DNA from: Duganella aquatilis
Lineage (GTDB): Bacteria; Pseudomonadota; Gammaproteobacteria; Burkholderiales; Burkholderiaceae_D
Length of the DNA stretch: 64,000 bases
Reading direction: 5' to 3'
Assembly (NCBI RefSeq): GCF_009674565.1
Contig: NZ_WKJL01000007.1
Coordinates: 1-64,000, forward strand
Shown here: in pieces, positions 55,454 to 64,000 of the stretch
Position numbering within the stretch: the first letter of the stretch is position 1
How the letters are laid out: each line of letters starts with the position of its first letter
Notes under the pieces: generated by a model
The model's database searches: none
Told to the model about the DNA's origin: nothing
The model's input: only the letters and a program-made list of their open reading frames with translations
Translations under genes and position numbers: made by a program

Positions 55454-57649
55454 ATGATAGTTCCGAACACTCCCACCGCCGTGCCGCCCCCGGCATCGGA
55501 TGCGCATGAAGAACTGCTCCGCGCGAGGGAATCCTTGCACCAGAGCCAGCTGGAATTGCGCGCGCTGGCGAACTCCATGCCGCAGCTGGCCTGGATCGCC
55601 GAGCAGGACGGCACCATGGTCTGGTACAACCAACGCTGGTACGACTACACCGGCACCACACCCGAGCAGATGGCGGGTGACGGCTGGCGCCGCGTCTACG
55701 CGCCCGACTGCCTGGATGCCATGGCGGCCCACTGGGAACAGTCGCGCCGCAGCGGCGAAGTATTCGAACTGGAAGTGCCGATCCGCAGCGCCAACGGCGA
55801 ATTCCGCTGGTTCCTCACCCGCGCCAATCCGGTGCGCAGCGGCGACGGCAGCCTGCTGCGCTGGTTCGGCACCAGCACCGACGTCGACCAGGTCAAGCGC
55901 GCGCAGGAAGCGCTGCGCGACGAAACCGCCGTGCTGGAACTGCTCAACCGCACCGGCGCCGCGCTGGCCTCGCAGCGCGACCTGGGCCTGCTGCTGCAGG
56001 AAGTGACCGACGCCGCCACCAGCATCAGCGGCGCCCGCTTTGGCGCCCTCTTCTATCACACCACCAACAGCGCCGGCGAGGCGCTGGTGCTGCACACGCT
56101 GTCGTCCGGCGCGCCGGACGCCTTCTCCCGGTTCGGCCAGCCGCGCGCCACCGCCCTGTTCGGCCCCGGCATGCGCGGCGAAGGCACGGTGCGCTGCGAC
56201 GATGTGCTGCAAGACCCGCGCTACGGCCGCAACGCGCCGCACGCCGGCGTGCCGTCCGGCCATCCGGCGGTGCGCAGCTACCTGGCGGTGCCGGTGGCGC
56301 TGCGCACCGGCGCGGTGATCGGCTGCCTGATGTTCGGCCACCCGGAACCGGGCATCTTCAACGAGCGCACCGAGCGCATCATCGGCGGCATCGCCGCCCA
56401 GGCCGCCGTCGCCATCGACAACGCCCGGCTGTACGAAGCGTCGCAGCGCGCCGCCGAGGAACGCAAGATCCTGCTCGACTCGGAACGCCAGGCGCGCGCC
56501 GAGGCCGAACGCACCAGCCAGCTCAAGGATGAATTCCTGGCCACGCTGTCGCACGAACTGCGCACGCCGCTGACCGCCATCCTCGGCTGGGCGCAAGTCC
56601 TGCGGCGCGGCAGCCGCGACCAGGCCGACCTGCACCGCGGCCTGCAGACCATCGAACGCAACGCCCGCGCCCAGGCGCAGCTGATCGAGGACCTGCTCGA
56701 CATGAGCAGCATCGCCTCCGGCCGCGTGCGGCTGGAGATGCAGCCGCTGGCGCCGGCCGTGGTCGCCGCCGCCGCCATCGAATCGGTGCGCGCCGCCGCC
56801 GAGGCCAAGCAGATCCGCATCGACAAGGATTTCGCCGCCGTGCCCGGCATGGTGGCGGGCGACGCCAACCGCCTGCAGCAGATCCTGTGGAACCTGCTGA
56901 GCAACGCGCTGAAGTTCACGCCGCGCGGCGGCGTGGTCCAGGTCGGCGTGCGGCGCGACGGCGAGCATATCCTGATCAGCGTGCGCGACAGCGGCATCGG
57001 CATCGCCCCCAGCTTCGTCCACCACGTGTTCGAACGCTTCCGCCAGGCCGACGCCACCACCACCCGCGAGCATGGCGGCCTGGGGCTGGGCCTGGCCATC
57101 GTCAAGCACCTGGTCGAGCAGCATGGCGGCACCATCGGCGTCGAGAGCGAAGGCGAAGGCCGCGGCGCCTGCTTCACGCTGCGCCTGCCCCGGCTCGACA
57201 ATCTGCTGCCGGCCGACGCGATCGCCGCACCGGAACCGGTGCATGCTGCGGCGCATGATTTATCCGGCCTGCAAGTGCTGGTGGTGGACGACGAGGACGA
57301 TGCGCGCGAACTGATCAAGCGCATTCTCAACGACTGCAACGCCGACGTACTGACCGCCGCCACCGCCACCGAAGCCTTGAATTTATTGCAACACGAACGC
57401 CCCGACCTGATGGTCAGCGATCTGGGCATGCCGGAGGTCGACGGCTATGGCCTGCTGGACCGCATCCGCGCGCTCGGGCCGGCGCGCGGCGGCAACCTGC
57501 CGGCCATCGCGCTGACCGCCTTTGCCCGCTCGGAAGACCGGATTAAAGCGCTTTCCAGCGGTTTCCTGGCGCACATCGCCAAGCCCGTCGAGCCGAACGA
57601 ACTGATCGCCAAAGTGGCGGCCATGGGAGCCGCCCACCGCCACGCCTGA
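55454..57649 (+). CDS. Soluble hybrid histidine kinase (PAS-GAF-HisKA-HATPase-REC)
   Basis: 731 aa, no membrane helix. PAS at about 35-150 (ANSMPQLAWIAEQDGTMVWYNQRWYDYTG), GAF at about 165-330, phosphoacceptor His in ATLSHELRTPLTAILGW, N box in WNLLSNALKFTPR, G boxes in DSGIGIAP and GLGLGLAIVKHL. C-terminal receiver with LMVSDLGMPEVDG. It likely senses a cytoplasmic signal or redox/ligand via PAS and GAF. The C-terminal receiver probably inhibits or relays phosphate. It sits in a cluster of signalling genes with a REC-GGDEF protein. Confidence 0.93.
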   Translation: MIVPNTPTAVPPPASDAHEELLRARESLHQSQLELRALANSMPQLAWIAEQDGTMVWYNQRWYDYTGTTPEQMAGDGWRRVYAPDCLDAMAAHWEQSRRSGEVFELEVPIRSANGEFRWFLTRANPVRSGDGSLLRWFGTSTDVDQVKRAQEALRDETAVLELLNRTGAALASQRDLGLLLQEVTDAATSISGARFGALFYHTTNSAGEALVLHTLSSGAPDAFSRFGQPRATALFGPGMRGEGTVRCDDVLQDPRYGRNAPHAGVPSGHPAVRSYLAVPVALRTGAVIGCLMFGHPEPGIFNERTERIIGGIAAQAAVAIDNARLYEASQRAAEERKILLDSERQARAEAERTSQLKDEFLATLSHELRTPLTAILGWAQVLRRGSRDQADLHRGLQTIERNARAQAQLIEDLLDMSSIASGRVRLEMQPLAPAVVAAAAIESVRAAAEAKQIRIDKDFAAVPGMVAGDANRLQQILWNLLSNALKFTPRGGVVQVGVRRDGEHILISVRDSGIGIAPSFVHHVFERFRQADATTTREHGGLGLGLAIVKHLVEQHGGTIGVESEGEGRGACFTLRLPRLDNLLPADAIAAPEPVHAAAHDLSGLQVLVVDDEDDARELIKRILNDCNADVLTAATATEALNLLQHERPDLMVSDLGMPEVDGYGLLDRIRALGPARGGNLPAIALTAFARSEDRIKALSSGFLAHIAKPVEPNELIAKVAAMGAAHRHA

Positions 57650-57665
57650 GAACGATATCAGCCTG

Positions 57666-57807
57666 TTCACAGCTGTGAATTAATTGCCATGTGGCAATTT
57701 TCTCACTCCTACTTCACGACGCGGCAATGTCCTACAAGCAATCAGAAAAACTCTTGATACACTACAAAACTGATAAAAACAGCGTAGAATTATTTCCATG
57801 TGGAAAT
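57666..57807. promoter_or_regulatory. Three palindromes upstream of the REC-GGDEF gene
   Basis: TTCACAGCTGTGAA (57666-57679) is a perfect 14-bp palindrome. AATTGCCA-TG-TGGCAATT (57682-57699) and ATTTCCA-TG-TGGAAAT (57792-57807) share the core CCATGTGG. They lie in the AT-rich 242-bp gap between the kinase and the REC-GGDEF gene, which holds no gene I can support. Confidence 0.5.
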
Positions 57808-57891
57808 TAAACGCGCTGGTGTGCGGCGCACCACCGGCACAATGCGTTATTATCTAAATACTATTTAAGCGATAAAGAGACCGAGACCATC

Positions 57892-58869
57892 ATGCCAAGC
57901 CGAGACGAAATCCTGAACGCCAAAATCCTGGTGGTGGATGACAGCGCAGACAACGTCGAACTGATGTTGGAGATCCTGCGCGAGGCCGGCTATAACGATG
58001 TGTCCTCGACCATGCTGCCGGAGCAGGTTTGTCCTATGCATCGCCAGCATTGCTACGACCTGATCCTGCTGGACCTGCAGATGCCCGGCCTGAACGGCTT
58101 CCAGGTGATGAAGGGCCTGAAGGAGATCGAACAGGGCGGCTACCTGCCGGTGCTGGCGCTGACCGCCCAGCCGAGCTTCAAGATCGCCGCGCTGGAAGCG
58201 GGCGCGCGCGACTTCATCAGCAAGCCGTTCGACCTGCTGGAAGTCCACAAGCGCATCCACAACATGCTGGAAGTGCGCCTGTTGTACAAGGAGCTGGCGC
58301 AGTACAGCCGCCAGCAGCAGGAACTGGCGCTGCATGATCCGCTGACCGCCCTGCCCAACCGCCGGCTGCTGGAGGACCGCATCGCCACCGTGCTGCAGCA
58401 TGCCACGCGCCAACAGAACAAGGCCGCCGTCATGTACCTCGACCTGGACGGCTTCAAGGTCATCAACGACACCCACGGCCACGCCTACGGCGACGAAATC
58501 CTCAAGCAGGTGGCGCAGCGGCTGGTCGGCTGCTCGCGCAAGGAAGACACGGTAGCGCGCGTCGGCGGCGACGAGTTCGTCATTGTCATGGGCGACATCG
58601 CCCATGTCGGCGACACCCAGGAGCCGGCCAACAAGCTGATCGAAGCGGTCTCGCAACCGTACGAAGTCAACGGCCTGACGCTGCGCTTGTCGACCAGCAT
58701 CGGCGTCGCCCTGTTCCCCGATGACGCCACCGAAGTGGCTTCCGTGATCGCCGCCGCCGATGGCGCGCTGTACGAAGCCAAGCGCGCCGGCAAGAACCGC
58801 TACCGCACCGTGCAGCCGATGAGCGGCGAGCCGGTCCAGCACCACACCATGTCCACCACCCTGGCCTGA
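57892..58869 (+). CDS. Response regulator diguanylate cyclase (REC-GGDEF)
   Basis: 325 aa. REC at about 1-125 with LVVDDSADNVELM and LILLDLQMPGLNG phosphoacceptor; GGDEF domain at about 145-310 with intact VGGDEFVIV and the RKED inhibitory site five residues upstream. PleD-like in architecture but with one REC. It should make c-di-GMP when phosphorylated, probably by one of the kinases flanking it. It is 242 bp after the hybrid kinase and has its own palindromic upstream region. Confidence 0.94.
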   Translation: MPSRDEILNAKILVVDDSADNVELMLEILREAGYNDVSSTMLPEQVCPMHRQHCYDLILLDLQMPGLNGFQVMKGLKEIEQGGYLPVLALTAQPSFKIAALEAGARDFISKPFDLLEVHKRIHNMLEVRLLYKELAQYSRQQQELALHDPLTALPNRRLLEDRIATVLQHATRQQNKAAVMYLDLDGFKVINDTHGHAYGDEILKQVAQRLVGCSRKEDTVARVGGDEFVIVMGDIAHVGDTQEPANKLIEAVSQPYEVNGLTLRLSTSIGVALFPDDATEVASVIAAADGALYEAKRAGKNRYRTVQPMSGEPVQHHTMSTTLA

Positions 58870-58876
58870 AACAACA

Positions 58877-58900
58877 ACGGGCGGACCGCAGTCCGCCCGT
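58877..58900. terminator. Bidirectional terminator hairpin
   Basis: ACGGGCGGAC, loop CGCA, GTCCGCCCGT: perfect 10-bp stem, 7 bp after the REC-GGDEF stop and 18 bp from the convergent gene's stop. No long T-tract. Confidence 0.65.
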
Positions 58901-58918
58901 GTGTCCGGTTGCCGCCGT

Positions 58919-59350
<432 letters not shown>

Positions 59351-59489
59351 TCAGTTGACGTTCCCGTTCACTGTGACAGGCGCGCCGCGGCGGGTCTGTG
59401 CGGGACCGAACACTGCTCCCATCCCCCTCTGCCGCGCTCGATTGACTATGTGGTTTTGACTTTAAATTACCCCCTTGCTATGATCGTTC

Positions 59490-61136
59490 ATGCATCTCGC
59501 TCAGCGCAGAGACCCCGTGCCTAAAATAGACAAACCCAAGATTTTGGTCGTCAATGACGATGCCAACAGCCTGTTCGCGCTGACCAGCCTGCTCGCCCAA
59601 TGGGCCGAGCAGGAATGCTATGAGGTGCTGGCGGCGCGCTCCGGCCAGGACGCCCTGCGCCAGGTGCTGATGCACGACTTCGCCGTGATTCTGCTGGACG
59701 TCAACATGCCCGGCATGGACGGCTTCGAAACCGCCGAAGCGATCCACGCCCGCGCCCGCTCGGCCGACATCCCGATCATCTTCATCACCGCCTTCCTCGC
59801 CGACGAACTGGACCGCCTGAAGGCCTACCAGCACGGCGCCGTCGACTTCCTGTTCACACCGGTGATCCCGCAGGTGCTGTACGCCAAGGTCGCCGTGTTC
59901 GTGGCGCTGGCGATGAAGAACGAGGAACTGAAAAAGCAGGCGCGCCAGCTGAGCCAGCGCACCACCGAACTGACCGCCACCAACCAGCGCCTGACCCGCG
60001 AAATCGAGGAACGCAAGTCGATGGAGCGACAGAACCACGCCAAGGATGAATTCCTCGCCATGCTGGGCCACGAGCTGCGCAATCCGCTGAGCGCCATCAG
60101 CAGCGCGGCCTCGCTGATCGGCCTGCCGGGCGTGTCGGCCGACGGCGTGCAGCGCGCCAAGAAAATCATCCAGCGCCAGAGCCAGCACCTGGGCCGCATC
60201 GTCGACGACCTGCTCGACCTGTCGCGCGCCATGTCGGGCAAGATCCTGCTGAACCGCCTGCCGCTGGACCTGTCCAAGCTGGTCGGCGCCACGCTGGAAA
60301 CCTACCGCGCCACCGGCCGCAGCACCGACTACGAACTGGTGCAGGACCTGGACGCCGGCTGGATCGACGGCGACAGCACCCGGCTGGAACAGATCACCAG
60401 CAACCTGATCGACAACGCGCTGAAGTACACGCCGGCCGGCGGCCGCATCGAGGTACGCACCTGGACCGAGAACGACGACGTGGTCCTGAGCGTGCGCGAC
60501 ACCGGCGTCGGCATCGCCGCCGAACTGCTGCCGCATGTGTTCGACGTGTTCGTGCAGGGCAGCAGCACGCTGGACCGCTCGCAGGGCGGCCTCGGCATCG
60601 GCCTGTCGCTGGTGCGCCGCCTGGCGGAACTGCACGGCGGCAGCATTGCCGCCGACAGCCAGGGCGACAACCGCGGCAGCACGTTCACGCTGCGCCTGCC
60701 GCGCATCGAGCACCAGGTGGTGGCGCCATCCGCACCGGCCAGTCACGGCGAGCACGGCAAGCCGCGCGTGCTGCTGATCGAGGACAACGACGACGGCCGC
60801 GAAATGATGAGCATGATGTTGAACGGCTACGGCTACGACGTCGAGGCGGCGGCCGACGGCCTGCTCGGCCTGAGCGCCGCGCTGCGCTACCAGCCCGACC
60901 TGGCGCTGGTCGATATCGGCCTGCCCGGCATCGACGGCTACGAGGTGGCGCGCCGCCTGCGCGCCGATCCGGCCACGCGCGACATCAAGCTGATCGCCCT
61001 CACCGGCTACGGCCTGGCGGAGGACCTGCGGCGCGTGATGGAGGCCGGTTTCGACCGCCACCTGGTCAAGCCGGTCGACATCGACCAGTTGATGGAAGTG
61101 ATCGACACCTGCGCCAGGGTGCCGGTGCGGGAATAG
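59490..61136 (+). CDS. REC-HisKA-HATPase-REC hybrid histidine kinase
   Basis: 548 aa from the ATG at 59490; a GTG at 59517, just before PKIDKPKILVV, is an alternative and the ribosome sites do not decide. N-terminal receiver (about 10-135, ILLDVNMPGMDG), a short coiled coil, HisKA with His in AMLGHELRNPLSAISS, HATPase (DTGVGIA, GLGIGLSL), C-terminal receiver (about 425-540, LALVDIGLPGIDG). It is soluble, so it probably receives phosphate or protein input rather than sensing outside signals. Confidence 0.92.
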   Translation: MHLAQRRDPVPKIDKPKILVVNDDANSLFALTSLLAQWAEQECYEVLAARSGQDALRQVLMHDFAVILLDVNMPGMDGFETAEAIHARARSADIPIIFITAFLADELDRLKAYQHGAVDFLFTPVIPQVLYAKVAVFVALAMKNEELKKQARQLSQRTTELTATNQRLTREIEERKSMERQNHAKDEFLAMLGHELRNPLSAISSAASLIGLPGVSADGVQRAKKIIQRQSQHLGRIVDDLLDLSRAMSGKILLNRLPLDLSKLVGATLETYRATGRSTDYELVQDLDAGWIDGDSTRLEQITSNLIDNALKYTPAGGRIEVRTWTENDDVVLSVRDTGVGIAAELLPHVFDVFVQGSSTLDRSQGGLGIGLSLVRRLAELHGGSIAADSQGDNRGSTFTLRLPRIEHQVVAPSAPASHGEHGKPRVLLIEDNDDGREMMSMMLNGYGYDVEAAADGLLGLSAALRYQPDLALVDIGLPGIDGYEVARRLRADPATRDIKLIALTGYGLAEDLRRVMEAGFDRHLVKPVDIDQLMEVIDTCARVPVRE

Positions 61137-61229
61137 GCCGCGCACGCTTGCGGCCAGTGCGCCACAAGTTGCAAAGCTCGGGTATGATCGGGTCAGAGCA
61201 TAGTCCGTTCGACTTTCACGAGAAAACCC

Positions 61230-61955
61230 ATGTCCGTACCGGCATCGCAAGAACCACACACTCCGCAGCAGGACGCCCTGCGCAGCGCCGACCTGAGCGA
61301 GCTGCTCGGCCACGTCCACACCTGCTGGGACAACGAGCGCCGCTCGCTGTCGCGCCAGCTGCACGACAGCCTCGGTTCGTCGCTGACGGCGCTGACCATG
61401 CACCTCGGCCTGCTGATGCAGAAGCTGCCGCCCGACCAGGCCTTGCAGGACCGCGCCGGCCACATGAAAAAACTGCTGAACCAGATTGTCGAAACCAACC
61501 GCCAGATGCAGCTCAAGCTGTGGAACGACAAGCTGGAATTCCTCGGCGTGCGCGTGGCGCTGGATGAACTGGTGACGCAATTCGGCGAGCAGCGCGGCAT
61601 CACCGCGCGCTGCAGCCTGCCGGAAGACGAACTGGATTGCCCGCGCAGCCACGGCATCGTGCTGCTGCATACGCTGGAAGAAGCGCTGCGCAATATCGAC
61701 AGCCACGCGCAGGCCACCGAAATCGACGTCATCGTCGACGACAACGAAGACGAAGTGATGATGACGGTGAAGGACAACGGCATCGGCCTGAGCGGCCCGG
61801 TGGCGGCCGACTACCATCCGGCCGCCGGCAAGTTCGGCCTGCGCATGGCGCGCGAGCGCGCCGCCTACCTGGGCGGCACGCTGACGCTGTCGGCCGGCGC
61901 CGAGCGCGGCGTCACCTTGACGATGATCCTGCCCAAGCCGGCCGCCGCCGTTTAA
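61230..61955 (+). CDS. Soluble HisKA_3 sensor histidine kinase
   Basis: 241 aa. Phosphoacceptor His in SLSRQLHDSLGSSLTALTMHLG (residues about 40-60), ATPase with EEALRNIDSHAQATEI (N box), KDNGIGL and GKFGLRMARERAAYLGG. No membrane helix and no sensor domain, so it resembles the bare kinase core of NarX/DegS-type proteins. A LuxR-type response regulator would be its normal partner, but none is adjacent. It overlaps the convergent dehydrogenase by 4 bp. Confidence 0.88.
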   Translation: MSVPASQEPHTPQQDALRSADLSELLGHVHTCWDNERRSLSRQLHDSLGSSLTALTMHLGLLMQKLPPDQALQDRAGHMKKLLNQIVETNRQMQLKLWNDKLEFLGVRVALDELVTQFGEQRGITARCSLPEDELDCPRSHGIVLLHTLEEALRNIDSHAQATEIDVIVDDNEDEVMMTVKDNGIGLSGPVAADYHPAAGKFGLRMARERAAYLGGTLTLSAGAERGVTLTMILPKPAAAV

Positions 61956-63265
61956 TGCAGCTTGACCAGCGGCGTGGTGCGCTTGATCAGGAAGCGCGCC
62001 ACCGCCAGCACCGCCGTGCGCACCGTGCCCAGCACCGCCTTGTGGTGCATCAGGTGCAGGCTGACATACATCAGGCGCGCCACGAAGCCGTCGACAAACC
62101 AGCTTAATCCCTTCAGCGATCCCATCAGGCTGCCGACCGAGGTGGTCTGGCCAAACGACACCAGCGAACCGTAATCGCGGTACACATACGGCTTGCCTTG
62201 CGGCGGCTGGTTCCTGTGCTGGCGCAGGAAGGTCTCCAGCAGATAATCGGCCATCTGGTGCGCGGCTTGCGCGCGCGGCGGCACCAGCTTGCCGTCCGGG
62301 CCGACGCAGGCGGCGCAATCGCCCAGCGCGTAAATATAGTCGAAGCCTTTGACCGCCAGCGTGCCGTCCACATCCAGCTGGCCGGATTTGGTGGTCGGCA
62401 GCCCCAGCGTCTTGAGGAAGTCCGGCGCCTTGATGCCGGCGGCCCAGACCACGATCTGCGCCGGATAGACGGTGTCGCCGGCGGTTACGCCGGCGCCGTC
62501 GATGGCCGTCACGCGGGTGTCGGTCACCACTTTGACGGCGCGCTGGTGCAGCAGATCGAGCGCGGCGCTGGACACTTTTTCCGGCAGCGGCGCCAGGATG
62601 CGCGGCGCGCCTTCCAGCAAGGTGATGCGCACGTCGCGCTCGGCCTTCAGCTGGCGGAAGCCGTAGGTGGCGTAGACGTCGCTGGCCTCGCGCAGCTCGG
62701 CGGCCAGCTCGACGCCGGTGGCGCCGCCGCCGATGATCACCACATCCACGCCGGCGTCGGCGCTGACGCTCTTTTTCAGCTCGGCCAGGGTCAGCAGCTT
62801 GAGCAGCGTCAGGCGGAAGCGCTCGGCGTCTTCGGTGGCGTTCAGCGAGATCGTGTGCTCGGCCGCGCCGGGCACGCCGAAATAATTCGAGGTGCTGCCG
62901 ACCGCCATCACCAGCTTCTCGAAGCCGATCTGGCGCTCGGGCAGGGTTTCTTCGCCGTTGTTGACGATGGCGCCGACGGTCAGCACGCGCTGCTGGGCGT
63001 CCAGCGCCAGCATCGGTCCGTAGACAAAGGTGAAATGGTTGTCGTGCGCCAGCATCTGGTAGGACAGGCCTTCCTGGTGCACGTCCAGCGTGCCGGCGGC
63101 CACCTCGTGCAGCGAGGGTTTCCAGATGTGGAACAGGCGGCTGTCGACCAGCATGACGGCCTGCGGTCCCAGCTTGCGCCCCAGTTTGCAGGCGAGTTCC
63201 AGCCCGCCTGCCCCGCCGCCAACAATCACGAATTTACTTTGCAAACTATTCTCCTGTGGCGGCAA
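61952..63265 (-). CDS. Type II NADH:quinone dehydrogenase (NDH-2)
   Basis: 437 aa. FAD motif FVIVGGGAGGLELACKLG near residue 12, NAD motif VVIIGGGATGVELAAELREA near 175, and the YALGDCAAC FAD-ribityl motif near 305. A C-terminal amphipathic/hydrophobic segment (LMGSLKGLSWFVDGFVARLMYVSLHLMHHKAVLG) attaches it to the inner membrane. It passes electrons from NADH to quinone without pumping protons. It starts 11 bp after the stop of the His-rich secreted protein gene, so the two probably share a transcript. Confidence 0.93.
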   Translation of the reverse strand: MPPQENSLQSKFVIVGGGAGGLELACKLGRKLGPQAVMLVDSRLFHIWKPSLHEVAAGTLDVHQEGLSYQMLAHDNHFTFVYGPMLALDAQQRVLTVGAIVNNGEETLPERQIGFEKLVMAVGSTSNYFGVPGAAEHTISLNATEDAERFRLTLLKLLTLAELKKSVSADAGVDVVIIGGGATGVELAAELREASDVYATYGFRQLKAERDVRITLLEGAPRILAPLPEKVSSAALDLLHQRAVKVVTDTRVTAIDGAGVTAGDTVYPAQIVVWAAGIKAPDFLKTLGLPTTKSGQLDVDGTLAVKGFDYIYALGDCAACVGPDGKLVPPRAQAAHQMADYLLETFLRQHRNQPPQGKPYVYRDYGSLVSFGQTTSVGSLMGSLKGLSWFVDGFVARLMYVSLHLMHHKAVLGTVRTAVLAVARFLIKRTTPLVKLH

Positions 63266-63276
63266 CTGCCGCCGGG

Positions 63277-63735
63277 TTATCGGTCGTGCCGGTCGTGGCC
63301 GCGGTCATGACCGTGGCCATGATCGTGACCGTGGTCGCCGCGGCGATCATCGCGGTGATCGCGGTAATGCTCCTCGCGGCGCGGACCGCCATGGCCGTGA
63401 CGCTCGTGGTAACGCGGCACATATTCATTGTTGTACCACCGATCCTGCACAAAAAACACTCTCTGATTGCAGGCGTGATAAGCATGGCAATGTTTCCCCC
63501 AGTTCCTCGCATGGCCCGGCGGCACGCGCAGGTAGATCGGCGCCGTCTCGACATAGCGCACCGGCCGCTCGATGATCACCGGCTGGCGGTACAGCACCTG
63601 CGGCGGCGGATAGTCGCCGACATCGATGCGGCCGTAAAAGCCGGGCTGGCCAACGCTGAGGGACAGGCCGACATCGGCGGCAAAGGCGGAAGCGGACAGG
63701 GCCAGCAGGCTGGCGGCGAGTAACGTGGCTTTCAT
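63277..63735 (-). CDS. Exported His/Asp/Arg-rich protein
   Basis: 152 aa from the ATG at 63735, which gives a clean signal peptide (MKATLLAASLLALSASAFA); the frame extends upstream to 63822 without support. The mature protein has YGRIDVGDYPPPQVLYRQPVIIERPV, a pattern seen in small exported proteins of related bacteria, then a PPGHARNWGKHCHAYHACNQRVFFVQDRWY segment with two Cys and several His. A C-terminal tail of HGHDHGHGHDRGHD type could bind divalent metals. Its placement before NDH-2 gives no clear functional link. Confidence 0.8.
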   Translation of the reverse strand: MKATLLAASLLALSASAFAADVGLSLSVGQPGFYGRIDVGDYPPPQVLYRQPVIIERPVRYVETAPIYLRVPPGHARNWGKHCHAYHACNQRVFFVQDRWYNNEYVPRYHERHGHGGPRREEHYRDHRDDRRGDHGHDHGHGHDRGHDRHDR

Positions 63736-63839
63736 GATGAGTCTCGATTCTTGATCCGAGCGAACTTGCTCACCTCTTAGCATAATAAAGCCTGCGGAAA
63801 ATCTCTGTGCGCTGACGTACATAAGTTACTTGTGCTAAA

Positions 63840-63865
63840 CTAATCGTTCGATACCTAACGATTAG
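63840..63865. promoter_or_regulatory. MarR-type operator
   Basis: CTAATCGTT, 8-bp spacer CGATACCT, AACGATTAG: perfect 9-bp arms, ending 12 bp before the marR-like ATG. This is the size and position expected for MarR autorepression, and it lies in the intergenic region shared with the divergent secreted gene. Confidence 0.75.
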
Positions 63866-63877
63866 CTGGTGAATCAT

Positions 63878-64000
63878 ATGTCTTCTATCGAAGAACGCTT
63901 TTCCGCCGCCCTGCACGGCACCGCCCGCGCCTGGCGGCTGGCGGTGGACCGCCGCCTCAAACACCTGGGACTGAGCCAGGCCAGCTGGATGGCGATCGCC
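63878..64000 (+). CDS. MarR family regulator (partial, cut by window end)
   Basis: 41 codons are visible from the ATG at 63878, ending mid-gene. The protein starts MSSIEERFSAALHGTARAW followed by RLAVDRRLKHLGLSQASWMAIA, the first helices and beginning of the winged helix of MarR proteins (LSxxxWxxL pattern). GGTGA serves as ribosome site. The perfect inverted repeat just upstream supports a self-regulated MarR gene. Confidence 0.75.
   Translation, partial: MSSIEERFSAALHGTARAWRLAVDRRLKHLGLSQASWMAIA

Noticed and set aside
59478..62318. 946-codon minus-strand frame across the kinase cluster
   Set aside because: It runs antisense across two clear kinases and part of NDH-2, with Ala/Arg/Gln/His-rich translation and no domain signature.

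Overview
The window is GC-rich chromosomal DNA from a Gram-negative bacterium. I infer a betaproteobacterium of the Oxalobacteraceae (Massilia/Duganella/Janthinobacterium type). The basis is the gene content: urease operon, PEP-CTERM protein, LigD/Ku repair, many hybrid sensor kinases and GGDEF proteins, an IS1182-type element, and strong GC bias with long antisense shadow frames. No rRNA or other direct species marker is present.

Layout. 1-2000: the 5' part of a secreted Asn/Gly/Ser/Ala-rich protein with a textbook sigma-54 promoter, next to its probable activator, a VpsR-like enhancer-binding protein. 2135-2752: a lone acyltransferase. 2754-8381: urease operon ureDABCEFG plus hupE/ureJ, with a sigma-54 promoter and an NtrC-type site upstream. 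8655-14141: a spore-coat-U protein, an epimerase and three secreted proteins (DUF6624, DUF945, DUF885). 14157-18955: a REC-PAS-GGDEF-EAL protein and a hybrid kinase. 19042-27023: SulP transporter, small proteins, a MocR regulator with candidate operators, and a very large propeller-type sensor kinase.

27180-31033 is an AT-richer accessory island. It holds five small orphan genes, each preceded by a copy of the same 14-bp motif (GGCCAANAGCNGCC), followed by a complete IS1182-family element. This repeat-delimited gene array is the most unusual structure I see here.

31148-39900: VOC protein, divergent TetR/thiolase pair around a perfect operator, a diguanylate cyclase with a variant active site, and an NHEJ block (SDR-ku convergent with ligD). 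39965-45893: a complete RND efflux operon. 46038-52120: a small secreted peptide coupled to an esterase homologue that lacks its catalytic serine, a divergent LysR/2-hydroxyacid dehydrogenase pair, an SMR transporter, an aldehyde dehydrogenase and an FMN-dependent alpha-hydroxyacid dehydrogenase.

52185-54500: a nine-residue-repeat membrane protein, a PEP-CTERM gene lying between two copies of a tRNA-end-plus-terminator segment, three identical tRNA-Arg(ACG) genes, and a possible small RNA with anti-Shine-Dalgarno motifs. 54565-61955: a signalling cluster (PAS-REC, PAS-GAF-kinase-REC, REC-GGDEF, REC-kinase-REC, HisKA_3 kinase). 61952-64000: type II NADH dehydrogenase with a His/Asp-rich secreted protein, and the start of a MarR regulator behind a perfect inverted repeat.
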